In this document: positions 62,869 through 64,000 of the stretch, one piece after another
How positions within the stretch are numbered: the first letter of the stretch is position 1
How the letters are laid out: every line of letters starts with the position of its first letter
Translations under genes and position numbers: made by a program
Notes under the pieces: generated by a model
The model's database searches: none
The model's input: only the letters and a program-made list of their open reading frames with translations
What the model was told of the DNA's origin: nothing
Assembly: GCF_000152865.1 (NCBI RefSeq)
Contig: NZ_CH672390.1
Coordinates: 1,364,001-1,428,000, forward strand
Reading direction: 5' to 3'
Length of the DNA: 64,000 bases
From: Erythrobacter sp. NAP1
GTDB taxonomy: Bacteria; Pseudomonadota; Alphaproteobacteria; Sphingomonadales; Sphingomonadaceae

Positions 62869-63647
62869 ACCGCCTCCAAGCCGCCTTCTCCAAACCGCAC
62901 CCCGCTTTCGTCGCCTTCGCAACCGCAGGCGATGGGGACACCGCGGCCAACCTCGACGCGCTGGTCGCGGGCGGGGCCGACGTGATCGAACTGGGCATGC
63001 CCTTTACCGATCCGATGGCTGACGGCCCCGCGATTCAGAGCGCCAACTTACGCTCGCTCGGCAAGGGCACGACTACCGCAGACGTGCTGCAAATGGCGAC
63101 CGACTTCCGCAAACGCCATCCCGAAACGCCGCTGGTCCTGATGGGTTATGCCAACCCGATGATCCGGCGCGGCGCTGAATGGTTTGCGCTCGCGGCCTCG
63201 AATGCCGACGTTGACGGCGTCATTTGCGTCGACATTCCGCCCGAGGAGGACGGCGAGCTTGGCCCGGCCCTGCGTGAAAAAGGTATTGCTCCAATCCGCC
63301 TCGCAACACCCACCACCGACGCAGCGCGCCTTCCCGCGGTGATCGAGGGCAGCGAGGGCTTTCTCTATTATGTCTCGGTCGCAGGCATTACTGGCAAGCA
63401 ACAGGCCGCGATCGACTCGATCGAAGCAAATGTCAGCCGGATCAAGCAGTCAACTGACCTGCCCGTCGCGGTCGGTTTCGGTGTCCGCACGCCCGAGCAG
63501 GCTGCGGAGATCGCCAAAGTGGCGGACGGCGTCGTCGTCGGCTCCGCCTTCGTCGATCTGGTCGGAGAATTTGGCGATGCGGCCCCTGCCAAGCTACAAG
63601 CACTGACCAGCGCCATGACCTCGGCCATGCGCGCCGCACGTTCCTAA
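62865..63647 (+). CDS. trpA: Tryptophan synthase alpha subunit
   Basis: Cleaves indole-3-glycerol phosphate and passes indole to TrpB. The 260-residue TIM-barrel protein has FVAFATAGDGDTAANLDALV (usually PFVTAGDP), VIELGMPFTDPMADGPAIQS with the catalytic Glu, DGVICVDIPPEEDGELG with the catalytic Asp, and VAVGFGVRTPEQAAEIAKVA. It begins in an ATGA overlap with the small ORF and is followed 12 bp later by accD. Confidence 0.95.
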   Translation: MNRLQAAFSKPHPAFVAFATAGDGDTAANLDALVAGGADVIELGMPFTDPMADGPAIQSANLRSLGKGTTTADVLQMATDFRKRHPETPLVLMGYANPMIRRGAEWFALAASNADVDGVICVDIPPEEDGELGPALREKGIAPIRLATPTTDAARLPAVIEGSEGFLYYVSVAGITGKQQAAIDSIEANVSRIKQSTDLPVAVGFGVRTPEQAAEIAKVADGVVVGSAFVDLVGEFGDAAPAKLQALTSAMTSAMRAARS

Positions 63648-63659
63648 GGGATACGAGAA

Positions 63660-64000
63660 ATGAACTGGTTCACCCGCGTCCGCAATTCGCTCGGTTTCGG
63701 CACCGAGAAAACGAGCACCGAGAAAGACCTCTGGGTCAAATGCAAGAATTGCCAGGAAATGCTCTTCGTGCAGGAGTTCGAGGAGAACCTCTCGGTCTGC
63801 CCGAAATGCGCGCATCACGGGCGTATCGACGCCGACACGCGGCTGGCGCTGTTGCTCGATCCGGGTTTCGAGCTTTTGCCGATCCCGCAGGTCACCGAAG
63901 ACCCGCTCAAGTTCAAGGATTCGAAGAAGTACACCGACCGCATCAAGGCGGCGCGCGCCAAAAGCACGCACGAAGACGCCTTTGTCGCAGGCTCGGGCGC
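63660..64000 (+). CDS. accD: Acetyl-CoA carboxylase carboxyltransferase subunit beta (partial)
   Basis: Beta part of the carboxyltransferase that makes malonyl-CoA. Only the first 113 codons are in the window. [17 protein letters not shown] is followed by the zinc ribbon [20 protein letters not shown] and [19 protein letters not shown] (two CxxC pairs), as in AccD. AAGGGA precedes the ATG at 63660. trpA-accD is a common order in alphaproteobacteria. The gene is truncated by the window end, not broken. Confidence 0.93.
   Translation, partial: MNWFTRVRNSLGFGTEKTSTEKDLWVKCKNCQEMLFVQEFEENLSVCPKCAHHGRIDADTRLALLLDPGFELLPIPQVTEDPLKFKDSKKYTDRIKAARAKSTHEDAFVAGSG

Overview
The window is a GC-rich stretch of bacterial chromosome, almost fully coding. 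It most likely comes from an alphaproteobacterium of the order Sphingomonadales, probably an Erythrobacter-like member of the Erythrobacteraceae. Grounds: F0 ATP synthase genes with paired b and b' subunits and no F1 genes beside them; the trpF-trpB-trpA-accD string; an FYDLN-acid protein; very long acidic C-terminal tails on bL9 and bS16; many ATGA and GTGA gene overlaps. The taxon is inferred from gene content, not from a search. I see no prophage, transposase, CRISPR array or rRNA, and no gene-free stretch over 300 bp.

Layout. 1-7.6 kb: polyhydroxyalkanoate synthase and intracellular depolymerase, an epoxide-hydrolase-like enzyme, a D-aminoacylase/SDR pair and a DUF2855 protein. 7.6-12.6 kb (minus): GST, dnaN, two exported unknowns and fabD-GNAT-fabG. 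12.6-16.8 kb: divergent LD-carboxypeptidase and MurC/Mpl-like ligase (probable peptidoglycan recycling), a GST and a DUF808 protein. 17.0-18.4 kb: rpsF-rpsR-rplI with a strong terminator. 18.4-22.5 kb: AMP nucleosidase, a membrane-bound chemoreceptor with a small partner, and a YbjN-like exported protein. 22.5-26.9 kb (minus): M2 peptidase, beta-propeller lipoprotein, RimB-like protease and RimK in one coupled operon. 26.9-33.6 kb: hydrolases, a chromene-carboxylate-isomerase-like protein, asd and a DPP IV-type peptidase.

33.7-41.1 kb (minus) is the classical ffh-rpsP-rimM-trmD-rplS set, split between rimM and trmD by about 3.5 kb holding a GRDP-like protein, a TIGR04222 membrane protein with a Gly/Cys tail, a nitrilase, a small membrane protein, the decayed 3' end of a second nitrilase and one opposite-strand unknown. 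A tRNA-Ala(GGC) lies upstream of ffh. 41.2-48.0 kb: FYDLN-acid protein, aroA-(two small membrane proteins)-cmk-rpsA, gloB and a quinone-oxidoreductase-like gene. 48.0-54.8 kb (minus): the F0 operon, then ydbH-ynbE-ydbL for intermembrane phospholipid transport. 54.8-64 kb: radC, a DoxX-NDH-2 fusion, purB, and lapA-pyrF-VOC-trpF-trpB-(54-codon ORF)-trpA-accD, the last cut by the window end.

Most is housekeeping. The parts most worth following up are the coupled M2 peptidase/lipoprotein/RimB/RimK operon near its presumed target bS6, the TIGR04222/GRDP pair inside the ribosomal operon, the unannotated two-helix ORF between trpB and trpA, the DoxX-NDH-2 fusion, the nitrilase relic and the mutually exclusive hairpins ahead of rpsA.
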